The notes: generated by a model from the sequence alone, not told the origin. 64,000 nt of DNA from Flammeovirgaceae bacterium UBA6059 (GCA_002435755.1 DIYH01000024.1:1-64000), one strand, 5' to 3'; shown: positions 25,952 to 35,142, numbered from the stretch's first letter. Numbers and translations: made by a program.

Positions 25952-27319
25952 ATGAGAAATTTACTTCAAGCTCTAACAAAGCTGACTCAATGGACCTCAT
26001 TCCCGAGACTATTAATACTGGGACTAATTATTTATTCTCTTGATTTTACTTTTCACTTTGCTAAGCATAAAGTAAGACGTCTTCTTTTTACAGAGAACGC
26101 CAAGGAGATCAGAGGGCATGACGACCTGTTCTATTTCTATTGGTTGCGATCACCGTTGATTGATGGGGATGTTGATTTTAGAAATGACATGGAGCTAACC
26201 ATGCCGCCGGAGCAACTGGAAAGAAATCTTACCTGGGCAGAGACGAATAGGACAAACCTTGGTTTGATACCCAATAAATATGCCGTGGGTTGGGCCATTA
26301 TGAATGTGCCTTGGTTTACTGTTGGCCACTTGACGACTCATTTATCCAGAATATTTGGTTCATCGCAACGCCCTTTGAATGGTTTTTCAAGATATTACCA
26401 AATTGCAATTATTCTCGGCAATATTATCTATGGTTACCTGGGATTGTACGTTTGCTTTCTTTTCCTCTGTAAGTACTTAAACAAGGAAACTGCCATTATG
26501 TCCACGATGATGGTTTGGAGTGCGAGCTCGATGATATTCTACTCAGTCGTGTCCCCTAGTATGTCACATCACATAGTTTTTTTGCTATTAGGTATTAACC
26601 TTCTTTTTACTCTTAAAACCCGTGAAAGCTCTAAAAAGCCATTGAATTGGTTAGTACTGGGTATTTCTGCGGGGCTTTTGGTAATCACAAGGTTTCAATG
26701 TGTGGTTTATCTGTTGTTTCCTGCAGCCGTTGTTGTTCGCTTGATATTTGAGGATCGAAGATTGCTGAAGTATGTTTTTCTAGCCTTGGGAGCTATTTTG
26801 ATATGCATATCTCCTCAACTCATCGCGTGGAAGGCGCTTTATGGGGAATGGATATTATACTCATACCAGGGAGAGGGCTTTAATTGGACCAGTCCGGAAA
26901 TATTCAACGTTTTGTTTTCACCTATGCATGGCTGGATATATTGGCACCCAATTATGCTGTTATGCAGTTGCGCTTTATTCTTTTTTGGTATTAGAAAACG
27001 GGACTTAATAATATACGCTTTAATAGTAGTTATTGTTACCTATATCAATGCATCATGGCATAGCTGGTGGTTTGGAGCTGCATATGGTAACCGTGCCTTT
27101 GAGGGAGCAATAATTCTTGTTATGATAGGCTATGGTCTTACCTATCAGGGAGTTAGTAGTACTAAGCTGGGAAAGCTAACTTTTTTGGTCATAAGTATGG
27201 TCTTGGTAATATGGAATTATAATTTGCTCTACCTCATTGTTGGTGGACCGCTTGGAATGGAAGAACCTGTAACTTATCAGGACATTCTTGCTGCAACACT
27301 TAGAAAGTGGGATTTATGA
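25952..27319 (+). CDS. Multi-pass membrane protein, GT-C glycosyltransferase-like
   Basis: 455 residues with about ten to eleven hydrophobic segments. After helix 1 there is a polar loop with acidic residues (LIDGDVDFRNDMELT) and NKYAVGWAIMNVPWF, a layout like GT-C fold mannosyl/arabinosyltransferases (PMT/ArnT type), where the first loop carries the catalytic Asp. The family is suggested, not proven. It starts 36 bases past the protease stop on the same strand. Codon use is AT-richer than the protease. Because a relic of a protease 3' end follows directly, this gene may have been inserted into, or replaced, a tandem protease copy. Confidence 0.6.
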   Translation: MRNLLQALTKLTQWTSFPRLLILGLIIYSLDFTFHFAKHKVRRLLFTENAKEIRGHDDLFYFYWLRSPLIDGDVDFRNDMELTMPPEQLERNLTWAETNRTNLGLIPNKYAVGWAIMNVPWFTVGHLTTHLSRIFGSSQRPLNGFSRYYQIAIILGNIIYGYLGLYVCFLFLCKYLNKETAIMSTMMVWSASSMIFYSVVSPSMSHHIVFLLLGINLLFTLKTRESSKKPLNWLVLGISAGLLVITRFQCVVYLLFPAAVVVRLIFEDRRLLKYVFLALGAILICISPQLIAWKALYGEWILYSYQGEGFNWTSPEIFNVLFSPMHGWIYWHPIMLLCSCALFFFGIRKRDLIIYALIVVIVTYINASWHSWWFGAAYGNRAFEGAIILVMIGYGLTYQGVSSTKLGKLTFLVISMVLVIWNYNLLYLIVGGPLGMEEPVTYQDILAATLRKWDL

Positions 27320-27327
27320 TTTGCTCT

Positions 27328-27475
27328 ATTGGGCTTCTGTTATTCGAAGGGTACGTCAAGGCTACCTATGAGAATATGGAGCGTGCCTGCAGTGTCAGGA
27401 GGACTGGTGCATAATCCTCTGGCTTATAAGGCAATAAGAATGGATCCTTAACTTGAGAAGGTAGAAGAGTGTTGA
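27328..27475 (+). pseudogene. Decayed 3' end of a second tricorn-like protease
   Basis: Starting 9 bases after the membrane protein stop, one frame reads GYVKATYENMERACSVRR and a shifted frame reads VHNPLAYKAIRMDP, stop, LEKVEE. The intact protease ends WYVKATEENMELGPAVP...DNPPAYKALGVDPQLEKSVEVL, so the order and spacing agree, with at least one frameshift and an internal stop. It is a remnant of a paralogue of the gene ending at 25915. Confidence 0.75.
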
Positions 27476-27536
27476 TAGATGAAAATCAATTAAGTCTTAG
27501 GTTTCCAACTACAGGCAGGGACAACATAACCTTATT

Positions 27537-27580
27537 TATACCTAATCGTATTAAGCATTATACCTAATGTGATTAAGTAT
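27537..27580 (+). promoter_or_regulatory. Tandem 22-bp operator-like repeat before padR-type gene
   Basis: Two head-to-tail copies of 22 bases (27537-27558 and 27559-27580), identical at 18 positions, starting TATACCTAAT and ending ATTAAG-AT. Each contains an imperfect dyad CTAAT-N3-ATTAAG. They abut and just enter the ATG at 27579. PadR regulators commonly repress their own gene through such sites. The 22-base period puts both copies on one DNA face. Confidence 0.55.
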
Positions 27581-27917
27581 GATATCAAAGGAAATGATCG
27601 GTGCGTCCACTATCCCTATTATCCTCTCTATATTGATAGAGGGTGAAGATTATGGTTACGAAATCATTAAGAAAGTAAAGACCTACTCTGGCGGCCAACT
27701 CGAATGGAGTGAGCCAATGCTCTATCCGGTGTTGCATAGACTGGATCGTGGTGGGTACATTACTGCCACCTGGAAGGTACTTGACAATGGCAGAAAACGT
27801 AAGTACTATGCCATTACCGCTGAAGGCAAAAGTCTATTGGCTGAGAAAAAGTCAGAATGGCAGCAGATGATGCTGATGCTTTCCAACATGTGGGGACTCA
27901 ACCTTCGGCCTTCATGA
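27579..27917 (+). CDS. PadR family transcriptional regulator
   Basis: 112 residues, the short PadR type. MISKEMIGASTIPIILSILI leads the winged helix; EDYGYEIIKKVKTYSGGQLEWSEPMLYPVLHRLDRGGYI is the recognition and wing region, and KRKYYAITAEGKSLL is the conserved beta-wing. A short C-terminal helix would dimerise. The start at 27579 keeps the usual lead before IGAS; ATG at 27594 would cut it. It overlaps the permease gene as ATGA, so it very likely regulates that transporter and itself through the tandem repeat upstream. Confidence 0.92.
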   Translation: MISKEMIGASTIPIILSILIEGEDYGYEIIKKVKTYSGGQLEWSEPMLYPVLHRLDRGGYITATWKVLDNGRKRKYYAITAEGKSLLAEKKSEWQQMMLMLSNMWGLNLRPS

Positions 27918-30523
27918 GCTTTGATATTGAAAAGGGGATAGCTGCATGGCGAGCGCAAATGCGAAAGCATCGTGGATTTGAAGATGCCGATATCGATGAG
28001 CTTGAGGATCATCTCAGAAGTAAGATTGATGATAAAGTCTTGAATGGCCTGAGTCATGAGGATGCCTTTGATCATGCAGTTGCGGAGGACTATGAGGACC
28101 TACCGGAAATATCGGGACAGTACCTTTCCGGACGTACAACCAGCGATACCTCCCTGGGTCTTCTAGCCAATTACTTTAAGGTTGGAATTAGATCTTTCGG
28201 TCGTGCAAGAACTTATTTTGTTATCAACCTGGCTGGATTGGTAATTGGAATAGCGAGTGTCCTCTTCATCGTGTCTTACTTGAATTTCGAGTATTCGTAC
28301 GATGATTTTCATGTCAATAAGGAGAATATCTTTCGGGTAAATACTCATTTTGAGCGTGCATCGGGAAGTATTAACTACCCGATTATTCCACCTGCTGTAG
28401 GGCCCGCAATGGAAGATAACTTTTCTGGTATTATCAATACTTCCCGCCTGAGATATGCCTACAGTGTGTTGGTACGGCACGGGGATCGATCATTCTACGA
28501 AGAGAAAGTGTTCTTTGCTGAGCCCTCCTTTTTGGAGATGTTCTCCTTCGATTGGATAGCTGGACAGCCCTCTGGTGCGCTTGCGGATCCTAATACGATT
28601 GTGCTGACTCGAAGCATGGCCCGTAAGTACTTTGGCGATGAAAATCCGATCGGCGAGGTGATCAAGTATAATAACGATACCGACCTTCAAGTAATAGGTG
28701 TGATCGAAGATGTACCTGCAAATTCTCATGTCGACTTCCATTGCCTTGTATCGTTTGAAACCTTCCGACCGGGTCCAGGAGCATTGGAGCCTCTTACAAG
28801 CTGGAAATGGCTAGGGTTTTTGACTTATGTACAGCTTGAGGATGGTGTCGTGATAGAAGATATGGAAACAGGTCTGGCCGATATGTTCAAGGCTAATAAC
28901 AACTCGAGAAACAACCTTCAGGTCGAGTTTGAACTTCAACCGCTCAGCAAGATCTACCTTACTTCGGGAGGCTTGAGTAATCCACAAGGCGGGCTTTTTA
29001 GGATCAATGACAAAGACAATCTCATTAGCCTTGGTGTGATTGCAATGTTGATCATCGGCATCTCTTTTTTTAACTATTTCAACATTACAAGCGCACTGCT
29101 AAGAACAAGGACAAAAGAGATTGGTATTCGTAAAGTATTTGGGGCTAGTAAGTCTAAGGTACTGGTGCAGTTTGCTATCGAAACTCTCTCTATGGTCATA
29201 TTGGCTACCGTACTTGCAACAGCCATATTCTATTACATCAACCGGAACGAACCTGTCGATATAGGCTTTATTGCAATGCTTGATGTTGCGCTGGTGGGCG
29301 CTTTTACGGTACTTAGTGGGATACTTTTTGGTGGTACATTTTCAGTGCATTCCGCATTGGTCCTGCTCAAGAATAAAATGGCTGTGGCGCGGACAAGATT
29401 GGTATCATTTGGTGGCCTGGTCTTAGTACTTCAGTTTGGTATATCAGCTGCTTTGATCATGGTGAGCTTTGTGATCGTCAATCAGTTGAGCTTCTTTGCA
29501 CAGAAGGATCTAGGCTACAATAAGGAGGGGCTTATCATCGCCAAGTTTGGCAGTGAAGAAATGAACGCGCGCCGCAGGCTGTTTCAAGATGCCATGACGA
29601 GCCTGCCCACTGTAAAGGCTGTGAGTTTTGGTCCATCTCTGGACGGCAGCTCAAGCGGTAACCCGTTGCGATTGCGAGAGTGGTCGGAAGACCAAATCAT
29701 TCAGACGTCCTATTTTGGAGTAGACTATGACTTTCAGAAAGCGCTTGGACTTGAAGTTTTAGAAGGGCGCTTCTTCTCTCGGCAGCACGCTCAAGATTCT
29801 GTAAGTTCAATTCTTATCAATGAGCGATTAGCAGCAATGCTTGGTGTGGATGACCCTATCGGTAAAAAGGTGGAATTTACATCTGGAGAGTTTGAGATCA
29901 TCGGTATTTTCAAAGACTTCCACTACCAAAGTTTGCACCATGAGATAGGGCCAATGGCACTAGAGATGTGGCTGGGACAGCCACGTAGTGTAATGATCCG
30001 CTATGAATCTGATGACATTGCAGGCACGCTCCAAGATCTGGATGCTACCTGGCAAGAGGTTTTTGCTGATGGGGGCTTTCCCTTTGACTATCGTTTTCTC
30101 GATGAGCAACTACAAGCAATGTATGGTAAGGAACAGGAGTTTGCTGGTTACCTAAAGATTTTCACAGGACTAGCCATCTTTCTTGCTTTGCTCGGTCTAT
30201 TTGGAGTATCCTCTATTAATATTCAGCAACGCATTCGCCAGATTGGTATCCGCAGAGTACTGGGCGCAGAGCTACCGCAAATAGCCAAAGTAATCAGTAC
30301 GAGATATCTCGTCAGTGCTATGATTGGAATTTTAGTGGCATTACCCATTGCCTTTATTGCCATGCAACGTTGGCTGAACGACTATGCGTATAGCATCGAT
30401 CTTGGAGCAGGCTATCCGTTGTTGACCTTTATCGTTGTGCTAGGTATTACAACACTCACTATGGGTTTTCAAGTTTATCGCGTGATGCATGTAAACCCTT
30501 CTATAATACTGAGAGATGAATAA
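27914..30523 (+). CDS. FtsX/MacB-like ABC transporter permease with a PadR-linked prefix domain
   Basis: 869 residues from the ATG at 27914, which overlaps the PadR stop (ATGA). Residues about 1-80 (FDIEKGIAAWRAQMRKHRGF, DIDELEDHLRSKID) match the small helical 'permease prefix' domain found in transporters next to PadR genes. Then come two MacB-type halves: a transmembrane helix, a periplasmic MacB_PCD domain, and three FtsX helices in each, with GIRKVFGASKSKVLVQF after the first and GIRRVLGAELPQIAKV after the second. No ATPase gene adjoins, so it would borrow one from elsewhere. Such proteins move lipids, peptides or antimicrobials, or transmit force to the periplasm. Confidence 0.88.
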   Translation: MSFDIEKGIAAWRAQMRKHRGFEDADIDELEDHLRSKIDDKVLNGLSHEDAFDHAVAEDYEDLPEISGQYLSGRTTSDTSLGLLANYFKVGIRSFGRARTYFVINLAGLVIGIASVLFIVSYLNFEYSYDDFHVNKENIFRVNTHFERASGSINYPIIPPAVGPAMEDNFSGIINTSRLRYAYSVLVRHGDRSFYEEKVFFAEPSFLEMFSFDWIAGQPSGALADPNTIVLTRSMARKYFGDENPIGEVIKYNNDTDLQVIGVIEDVPANSHVDFHCLVSFETFRPGPGALEPLTSWKWLGFLTYVQLEDGVVIEDMETGLADMFKANNNSRNNLQVEFELQPLSKIYLTSGGLSNPQGGLFRINDKDNLISLGVIAMLIIGISFFNYFNITSALLRTRTKEIGIRKVFGASKSKVLVQFAIETLSMVILATVLATAIFYYINRNEPVDIGFIAMLDVALVGAFTVLSGILFGGTFSVHSALVLLKNKMAVARTRLVSFGGLVLVLQFGISAALIMVSFVIVNQLSFFAQKDLGYNKEGLIIAKFGSEEMNARRRLFQDAMTSLPTVKAVSFGPSLDGSSSGNPLRLREWSEDQIIQTSYFGVDYDFQKALGLEVLEGRFFSRQHAQDSVSSILINERLAAMLGVDDPIGKKVEFTSGEFEIIGIFKDFHYQSLHHEIGPMALEMWLGQPRSVMIRYESDDIAGTLQDLDATWQEVFADGGFPFDYRFLDEQLQAMYGKEQEFAGYLKIFTGLAIFLALLGLFGVSSINIQQRIRQIGIRRVLGAELPQIAKVISTRYLVSAMIGILVALPIAFIAMQRWLNDYAYSIDLGAGYPLLTFIVVLGITTLTMGFQVYRVMHVNPSIILRDE

Positions 30524-30717
30524 GGTATAATTCTGAACTTATGAGATTGGAATTGATTTGGAAAGAATATGCACCATTAGTATACTCTCAGAACTGCTAT
30601 AGCAGAGCGAATAAGTAACAGTCTCATCATGGCTGTAGGCAAGCTGATGGATTAACTCTCACAATGATTGGTAAGGTTATGTTTGTCGAAGGCATCAAGC
30701 TAGCCATAAGCGGGTGA

Positions 30718-32301
30718 TCATTTTGATTGGTCAATTTCCTCCAATCCCTCCTGACTATATCTCATTAGAGTTTCCCTTCTGTCCTTTGAAAGATCAGATT
30801 CCGGTAGGTACTGAATAGTACGTTCATAAGCCGCTCTTGCAGAATCCAGGCTTCCGGTCTTCTGTAAGTAGTAGCCTAAGTAATAATTGGCTTCAGCGGA
30901 CTTTGGATAGCTGTCATAAGCCAGAATATACAGTCTTGCTCGATGCTGATACTCGGGATCTTTTTGCCAAGCTAACCAGCTACGATAAGCGCTGAAGAAA
31001 TTCATCGAAAGTGGTTTTTCAGCGCCTTCTGCTTTGAGTGCATAGTAAGTGCTATCAATACCATCAAACCCTCGTTTTAAAAACAGATTTTTCATCAATG
31101 CAATGTTGGGAGCAGCTGGAATCGCCGGAAGGACGAAGGTAGAATCAATTACCTTTTCCGATAGGGAGGTGAAGTCTTGAGAGAATAGCTCTGCCTGACG
31201 GCCTTTCAATTGAATATCCAAAAACCGCAACATCAGCTTGTTGGCAGTCTCGAATCCTTCTTTGGGAGGAGCCTTTTGTTTCCCAACTATATCTGGGATG
31301 AAAGTGTCGAGCATCCCATAATTGAGCATGACAAACTCTGACATAGTCGGGAAATGCGCATAATATCGCTCCGAGTGTTGGAGATGGTAGGTGTGTTGGG
31401 GGTCTATAGACGGGTGAGGAGCATAGAGGAACAACATGGGAGCAGTGATATTCTCAGGTTGATAATAGACTGACTCTCGCAGCAGCCGCTGTTCGAAAGC
31501 ACTTGGCAGACCTCCTTCCAGGCTGACCAACCCCTTATATTTATCATTGCGAGCGATGGCAGCTGCACATACTGATGAGCCAATAGCATTTGCCATTAGC
31601 CCTATATTGTTTATATCAACAAATGGCAGTTGAGCTACTTGTCCCACCACATACTCCAGATCATCTATGGCCACCTCCAGCCCGATACCTGAGACTTCCT
31701 TAAGGGAAGAGAACCTGCCTTTAGGAGCAAATGCCACTACCACATAACCATGACTTGTGAGATACTCCGCAGTAATGCTCTGATAGGCTGGACTTCCCCC
31801 ATTGGGAAATAAGACGATCGGAAATTGTTCGTCTAATGGCTTGGCCTCTGACCGGGCAGTAACATTCAGCTCTAGCAGCAAATCGAGTTCTTTTGCTGTG
31901 AAGTTTCCATCACCACCAAGATCATTAGTTTGGTTTATAAAGATCTTCCTGGCAAATGTCCTTTGTTCGGGAGTATTACTAAAGTTGGTTTGTCGACCCA
32001 TCAGATGTATATAATGCTCATACTTGAGAGGCGTCCCCGAGCCTACCTGCGATGGATACCAGAGATTGATTTGATATTGTCGGCCATGGTTTGGGTCCTG
32101 GTTTTGATAAAGATTACCGTCCCAGTCTGCATAAGGGACAGCCGATCTGGATTCGTCATAAACAAAAAGGGTTTTGAAACCTGTCTGGTACTTTCCTAGA
32201 TTCAATGATCCCATAATAGGAGTTTGATCCGCAACTTCAGGAGAAGTACAATGGCTCATCGGAATAAGACAAGCCATTGATAGCTTGATAAGCCTTTTCA
32301 T
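30718..32301 (-). CDS. Alpha/beta-hydrolase-like lipoprotein with a C-terminal TPR, nucleophile apparently lost
   Basis: 527 residues. MKRLIKLSMACLIPMSHC ends in a probable lipobox Cys18. Residues about 75-350 have an alpha/beta-hydrolase layout like PAF-acetylhydrolase/dienelactone hydrolase (IVLFPNGGSPAYQSITAEYL for the oxyanion strand; VVAFAPKGRF). At the nucleophile elbow, where GxSxG is expected, the sequence is ANAIG (residues 237-241), so Ala239 stands in for Ser; an adjacent Ser-Ser (242-243) could be an alternative. The C-terminal ~80 residues form a TPR pair (AEANYYLGYYLQKTGSLDSA). It shares a 4-base overlap with the DUF1579 gene before it. It may be a binding protein rather than an enzyme. 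Confidence 0.65.
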   Translation of the reverse strand: MKRLIKLSMACLIPMSHCTSPEVADQTPIMGSLNLGKYQTGFKTLFVYDESRSAVPYADWDGNLYQNQDPNHGRQYQINLWYPSQVGSGTPLKYEHYIHLMGRQTNFSNTPEQRTFARKIFINQTNDLGGDGNFTAKELDLLLELNVTARSEAKPLDEQFPIVLFPNGGSPAYQSITAEYLTSHGYVVVAFAPKGRFSSLKEVSGIGLEVAIDDLEYVVGQVAQLPFVDINNIGLMANAIGSSVCAAAIARNDKYKGLVSLEGGLPSAFEQRLLRESVYYQPENITAPMLFLYAPHPSIDPQHTYHLQHSERYYAHFPTMSEFVMLNYGMLDTFIPDIVGKQKAPPKEGFETANKLMLRFLDIQLKGRQAELFSQDFTSLSEKVIDSTFVLPAIPAAPNIALMKNLFLKRGFDGIDSTYYALKAEGAEKPLSMNFFSAYRSWLAWQKDPEYQHRARLYILAYDSYPKSAEANYYLGYYLQKTGSLDSARAAYERTIQYLPESDLSKDRRETLMRYSQEGLEEIDQSK

Positions 32302-32813
32302 TTCCTGACGGTCACGTCATTGAATACTTGAGACCAGGCCTTGTCCTCGGTAAATTTGCTACTCCAGCCGTTCCAAATGACACGATTCGGATCTGCGTAG
32401 GAGATGGTAGCCCTAAAAAACCGATCTCCAATGACGTTCTTGGGGCTTATGGCCTGAATAAGTTTCTCTTCTTTATCGAGAAACCATTGATGCTGTCCGT
32501 GAAGTGGGAAGTCATGAGCGAATGAAGTGACTAGAAAGCAGTCTTCTTTTTCATAATAATTAAAGAGATAAGCGTAAGTGCGCTGGTTGCCATTGCGGCT
32601 GTCTACAGTCACCGACTCGCATTTGATAAACTGTCCGTCCAGCCAGTACTCACATGTGCGGGTACCATTCTCCTGCCACGTGCGATCCGTACCTGGATAG
32701 AGTGTCTCTGTGATCTCCCAACTACCGATGAGAAAGTCCAGGTCTCTGATGTTTTGGGCTTGTGAACTGAACCCAATGAGTAGGGCATAAATGATGGTCA
32801 CGATGTTTTTCAT
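32298..32813 (-). CDS. DUF1579-like secreted protein
   Basis: 171 residues with a signal peptide (MKNIVTIIYALLIGFSSQAQ). The mature part begins LDFLIGSWEITETLYPG and has a lipocalin-like series of strands with NGTRTCEYWLDGQFIKCES and YLFNYYEKEDCFLVTSF, as in the DUF1579/heme-binding-like barrels. It is probably periplasmic and binds a small ligand. It overlaps the hydrolase-like gene by ATGA, so the two are one operon, and lies directly downstream of a repeat-type site next to an AraC gene. Confidence 0.7.
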   Translation of the reverse strand: MKNIVTIIYALLIGFSSQAQNIRDLDFLIGSWEITETLYPGTDRTWQENGTRTCEYWLDGQFIKCESVTVDSRNGNQRTYAYLFNYYEKEDCFLVTSFAHDFPLHGQHQWFLDKEEKLIQAISPKNVIGDRFFRATISYADPNRVIWNGWSSKFTEDKAWSQVFNDVTVRK

Positions 32814-32828
32814 ATTCTTGATAATTTG

Positions 32829-32844
32829 AGTTTGAGCTCAAACT
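32829..32844. promoter_or_regulatory. 16-bp perfect palindrome upstream of the DUF1579 gene
   Basis: AGTTTGAGCTCAAACT is its own reverse complement and lies 16 bases before the ATG at 32813. A dimeric regulator site is the likely reading; it overlaps where the promoter -7 region should be. Confidence 0.45.
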
Positions 32845-32862
32845 AATCATGAAGGTCAAAGT

Positions 32863-32899
32863 GGAGGTCTCAACATCCGTAAGGAGGTCTCAACATCCG
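32863..32899. promoter_or_regulatory. Two perfect 17-bp direct repeats, AraC-type operator candidate
   Basis: GGAGGTCTCAACATCCG occurs at 32863-32879 and 32883-32899, a 20-base period. AraC proteins classically bind two tandem half-sites of about 17 bases with near-two-turn spacing next to the -35 region. This pair lies 50-86 bases upstream of the DUF1579 operon and just behind the stop of the membrane-AraC gene at 32906. Confidence 0.6.
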
Positions 32900-32905
32900 A
32901 ATTCA

Positions 32906-34000
32906 CTATGTATTTTGTGATCGATATTGCTGTGGTGTGAGTCCTGTGTATTGCTTGAATACCCTGTTGAAGCTGGCCTTTGAGTTAAACCCTGCTTCTT
33001 GAGCAAGACTTATGATTTTGAGATGATTGAGGTCTGAGTTGACCAGTTTAAGTTTGACTTCTTCTACCCGATATTCGTTGATATACTGGTAGAAGTTTTT
33101 ACCTAGTTGTTGATTGATAGTGTCCGAGATGACCCTATCGGAAATATCCAGCGATCTCCCAAGGTCTGCCAGACTTAATTCAGCATTTCGGTAGAGTGCC
33201 TGCTCTTGCATTACTTGATTCAGGGTACGGAGGACTGAGGATGTCTCACCTGTTTTACCACCCGATTCTGGTAGGTCAGGAATGATCAAAGTCTCTGCCT
33301 GTCGATAGCCACTGATGCTAAGCCAATAGAGCAACATGGAATAGAGCAGAAGGACTGTAGACTTAAACCCGAGCCAATCATTGAGTCGTTGTGAGCCCAA
33401 AATCGCAGTACTGACGACCATAAATACCAGAATGATAGCAAAACCTATGATGGTAGCGAGCGTAACCTGCTTGATCCAGCGAAGGTCGATAGCGTCCATA
33501 TTTGATACATGATTACTTAGCTGCTGTTGATACGCTGTGACCATCTTGAGACCCAAATAATGATACATAAGGATGGAAATGATGGCCGCTGATTGCAACA
33601 ACTCGGCGGTCGCATGAAACCAATGATAGGGGTGTGACTCAGTAAAAATGAGATGATAAATACTATGAAGATAGTTGAGGACAATTGGGCTGAAATGCCA
33701 AAGGTCCTTGGGATAAAATTTCGATTGTGGCTGAGTCAAGGCCTTAACATAAAAATAGAACGACGGCCCGATCCAATAAGATAGGGAGAAGGGAAGCCAG
33801 GCCAGCCAACGATAATTATTCCACACAGAGTTGTCCAGCATGTAAGGAGTGAAGGTCAGGCACATACTGACAATCATGAGCGCAAGGAAGCGATTGGCCT
33901 GCCGATTTTCTTCTTTTGTGAGTAGCAGCCCTCCAAACACCAGTCCATTGGTTACCGCACAGATGGTCAGGAGCTGAACAGGGGTTAGGTCAAACTGCAT
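32906..34000 (-). CDS. AraC family regulator with a membrane sensor domain
   Basis: 364 residues. The first ~240 hold about seven hydrophobic segments (LLTICAVTNGLVFGGLLL; TLATIIGFAIILVFMVVSTA), and the last ~100 are an AraC double helix-turn-helix (ISLAQEAGFNSKASFNRVFKQYTGLTPQQYR). This 7TM-AraC type is very common in Bacteroidota and is thought to sense a membrane or external signal directly. Its gene runs into the 17-bp direct repeats that precede the DUF1579/hydrolase-like operon, so that operon is the best guess for its target. Confidence 0.9.
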   Translation of the reverse strand: MQFDLTPVQLLTICAVTNGLVFGGLLLTKEENRQANRFLALMIVSMCLTFTPYMLDNSVWNNYRWLAWLPFSLSYWIGPSFYFYVKALTQPQSKFYPKDLWHFSPIVLNYLHSIYHLIFTESHPYHWFHATAELLQSAAIISILMYHYLGLKMVTAYQQQLSNHVSNMDAIDLRWIKQVTLATIIGFAIILVFMVVSTAILGSQRLNDWLGFKSTVLLLYSMLLYWLSISGYRQAETLIIPDLPESGGKTGETSSVLRTLNQVMQEQALYRNAELSLADLGRSLDISDRVISDTINQQLGKNFYQYINEYRVEEVKLKLVNSDLNHLKIISLAQEAGFNSKASFNRVFKQYTGLTPQQYRSQNT

Positions 34001-34241
34001 GAGCTAATTATACGGAGCGTCCAATAGAAAAGGTTGATTTATAGCGGTTTTGAACTACCAGGAGAGATGATCACAACAAGTGTATGGTTCTTGAATTTAC
34101 AACAATACAAGATGACCCTCTCAAGAAACTATATTGCCCTCCTGGCCTCATTCAATATGCAAAATCATAAATACTTGACCCCAATTAGGAAGCTAAGCTC
34201 ATTCCTGCTATTTTCATTCGTGATGAATCACTCACCAACCA

Positions 34242-35078
34242 ATGCTTGAACGACCTTATGATCTGGTGCCCAAGGCCCATCCAAGGATCACTAATGTCTA
34301 CAAAGCTGGCCTTACACTGGCCAGCATGCTGGCGATCTATGAGTTAATCCCAATGTTCCTTGACCTGCCAGTGCGCTATGGCTGGGGTTTTCTAGCTGTT
34401 ACGGTATTTATCTCACTCGTCAATCTGGGGATCTATGCAGGTCTGGAGCAGTTAAAATCACAGTTTTATCAACCGCGTTACCTATGGACGGTTCGTTCGA
34501 GCTTTACTTGGGTGTTGATAGAGATGCTGGGAGCGGCAGTCATGTCTGCGACGTTGTTCAGGATTTACAGCATCTTCGAGGAAGGGATGTCGGTCGATCC
34601 TTTTGCCTTTGGGATACTTCATTTTGTCTTGAGTCTGGGAGTATTACCTTTTATCGTCCTCTACCGCAACTTTCACTTACGGCGCAGGAAGTTATTCTAT
34701 ATCAGTCGGATCAATATCAATGAAGAAGTGAAGATCAGCTCTGAAGATGGAGAAGATACACTGACCTTTTTCTTAAAGGACATACTATTCTTAGAGTCTG
34801 ATAAGAAGAGTATTCTTATCCACTGTTACCATCGCGGTGCTTATAAGAAATATCAGTTGCAGAATAACCTTTATCGATTGGAGAGTGAGTTCTTTCGACT
34901 GCCCATCGTGCGTGTCCATGAGAACTATCTGGTCAATCTTCTGAGTATCAAAGCGCTACAGACTCACCCTGTTGAGACCTTTACCATCCAGGTGCAGCCG
35001 ATCAACAAACACCTTCCGGTAGGCCGGTCTTTTATCACCTTGCTCAAGAGACAGTTTTCGAAGATGCAAAAGGCTTAG
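34242..35078 (+). CDS. Membrane-anchored LytTR family regulator
   Basis: 278 residues. Residues about 20-150 contain four membrane helices; residues about 170-278 are a LytTR DNA-binding domain (DILFLESDKKSILIHCYHRG, LPIVRVHENYLVNLLSIKAL). It is the one-component form frequent in Bacteroidota, with no separate kinase adjoining. It lies divergent from the membrane-AraC gene across 241 bases in which no clear operator was seen. The first ATG fits; an overlapping upstream frame has no coding character. Confidence 0.88.
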   Translation: MLERPYDLVPKAHPRITNVYKAGLTLASMLAIYELIPMFLDLPVRYGWGFLAVTVFISLVNLGIYAGLEQLKSQFYQPRYLWTVRSSFTWVLIEMLGAAVMSATLFRIYSIFEEGMSVDPFAFGILHFVLSLGVLPFIVLYRNFHLRRRKLFYISRININEEVKISSEDGEDTLTFFLKDILFLESDKKSILIHCYHRGAYKKYQLQNNLYRLESEFFRLPIVRVHENYLVNLLSIKALQTHPVETFTIQVQPINKHLPVGRSFITLLKRQFSKMQKA

Positions 35079-35142
35079 GTGTCAAACCTTAATCAAGAAG
35101 TTACAACCATTTTTGATTGTCACCTCTGATCATCTTTTTGTA

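Noticed and set aside
34034..34249. 71-codon plus-strand frame before the LytTR gene
   Set aside because: No coding character, no domain, and it overlaps the clear LytTR start.
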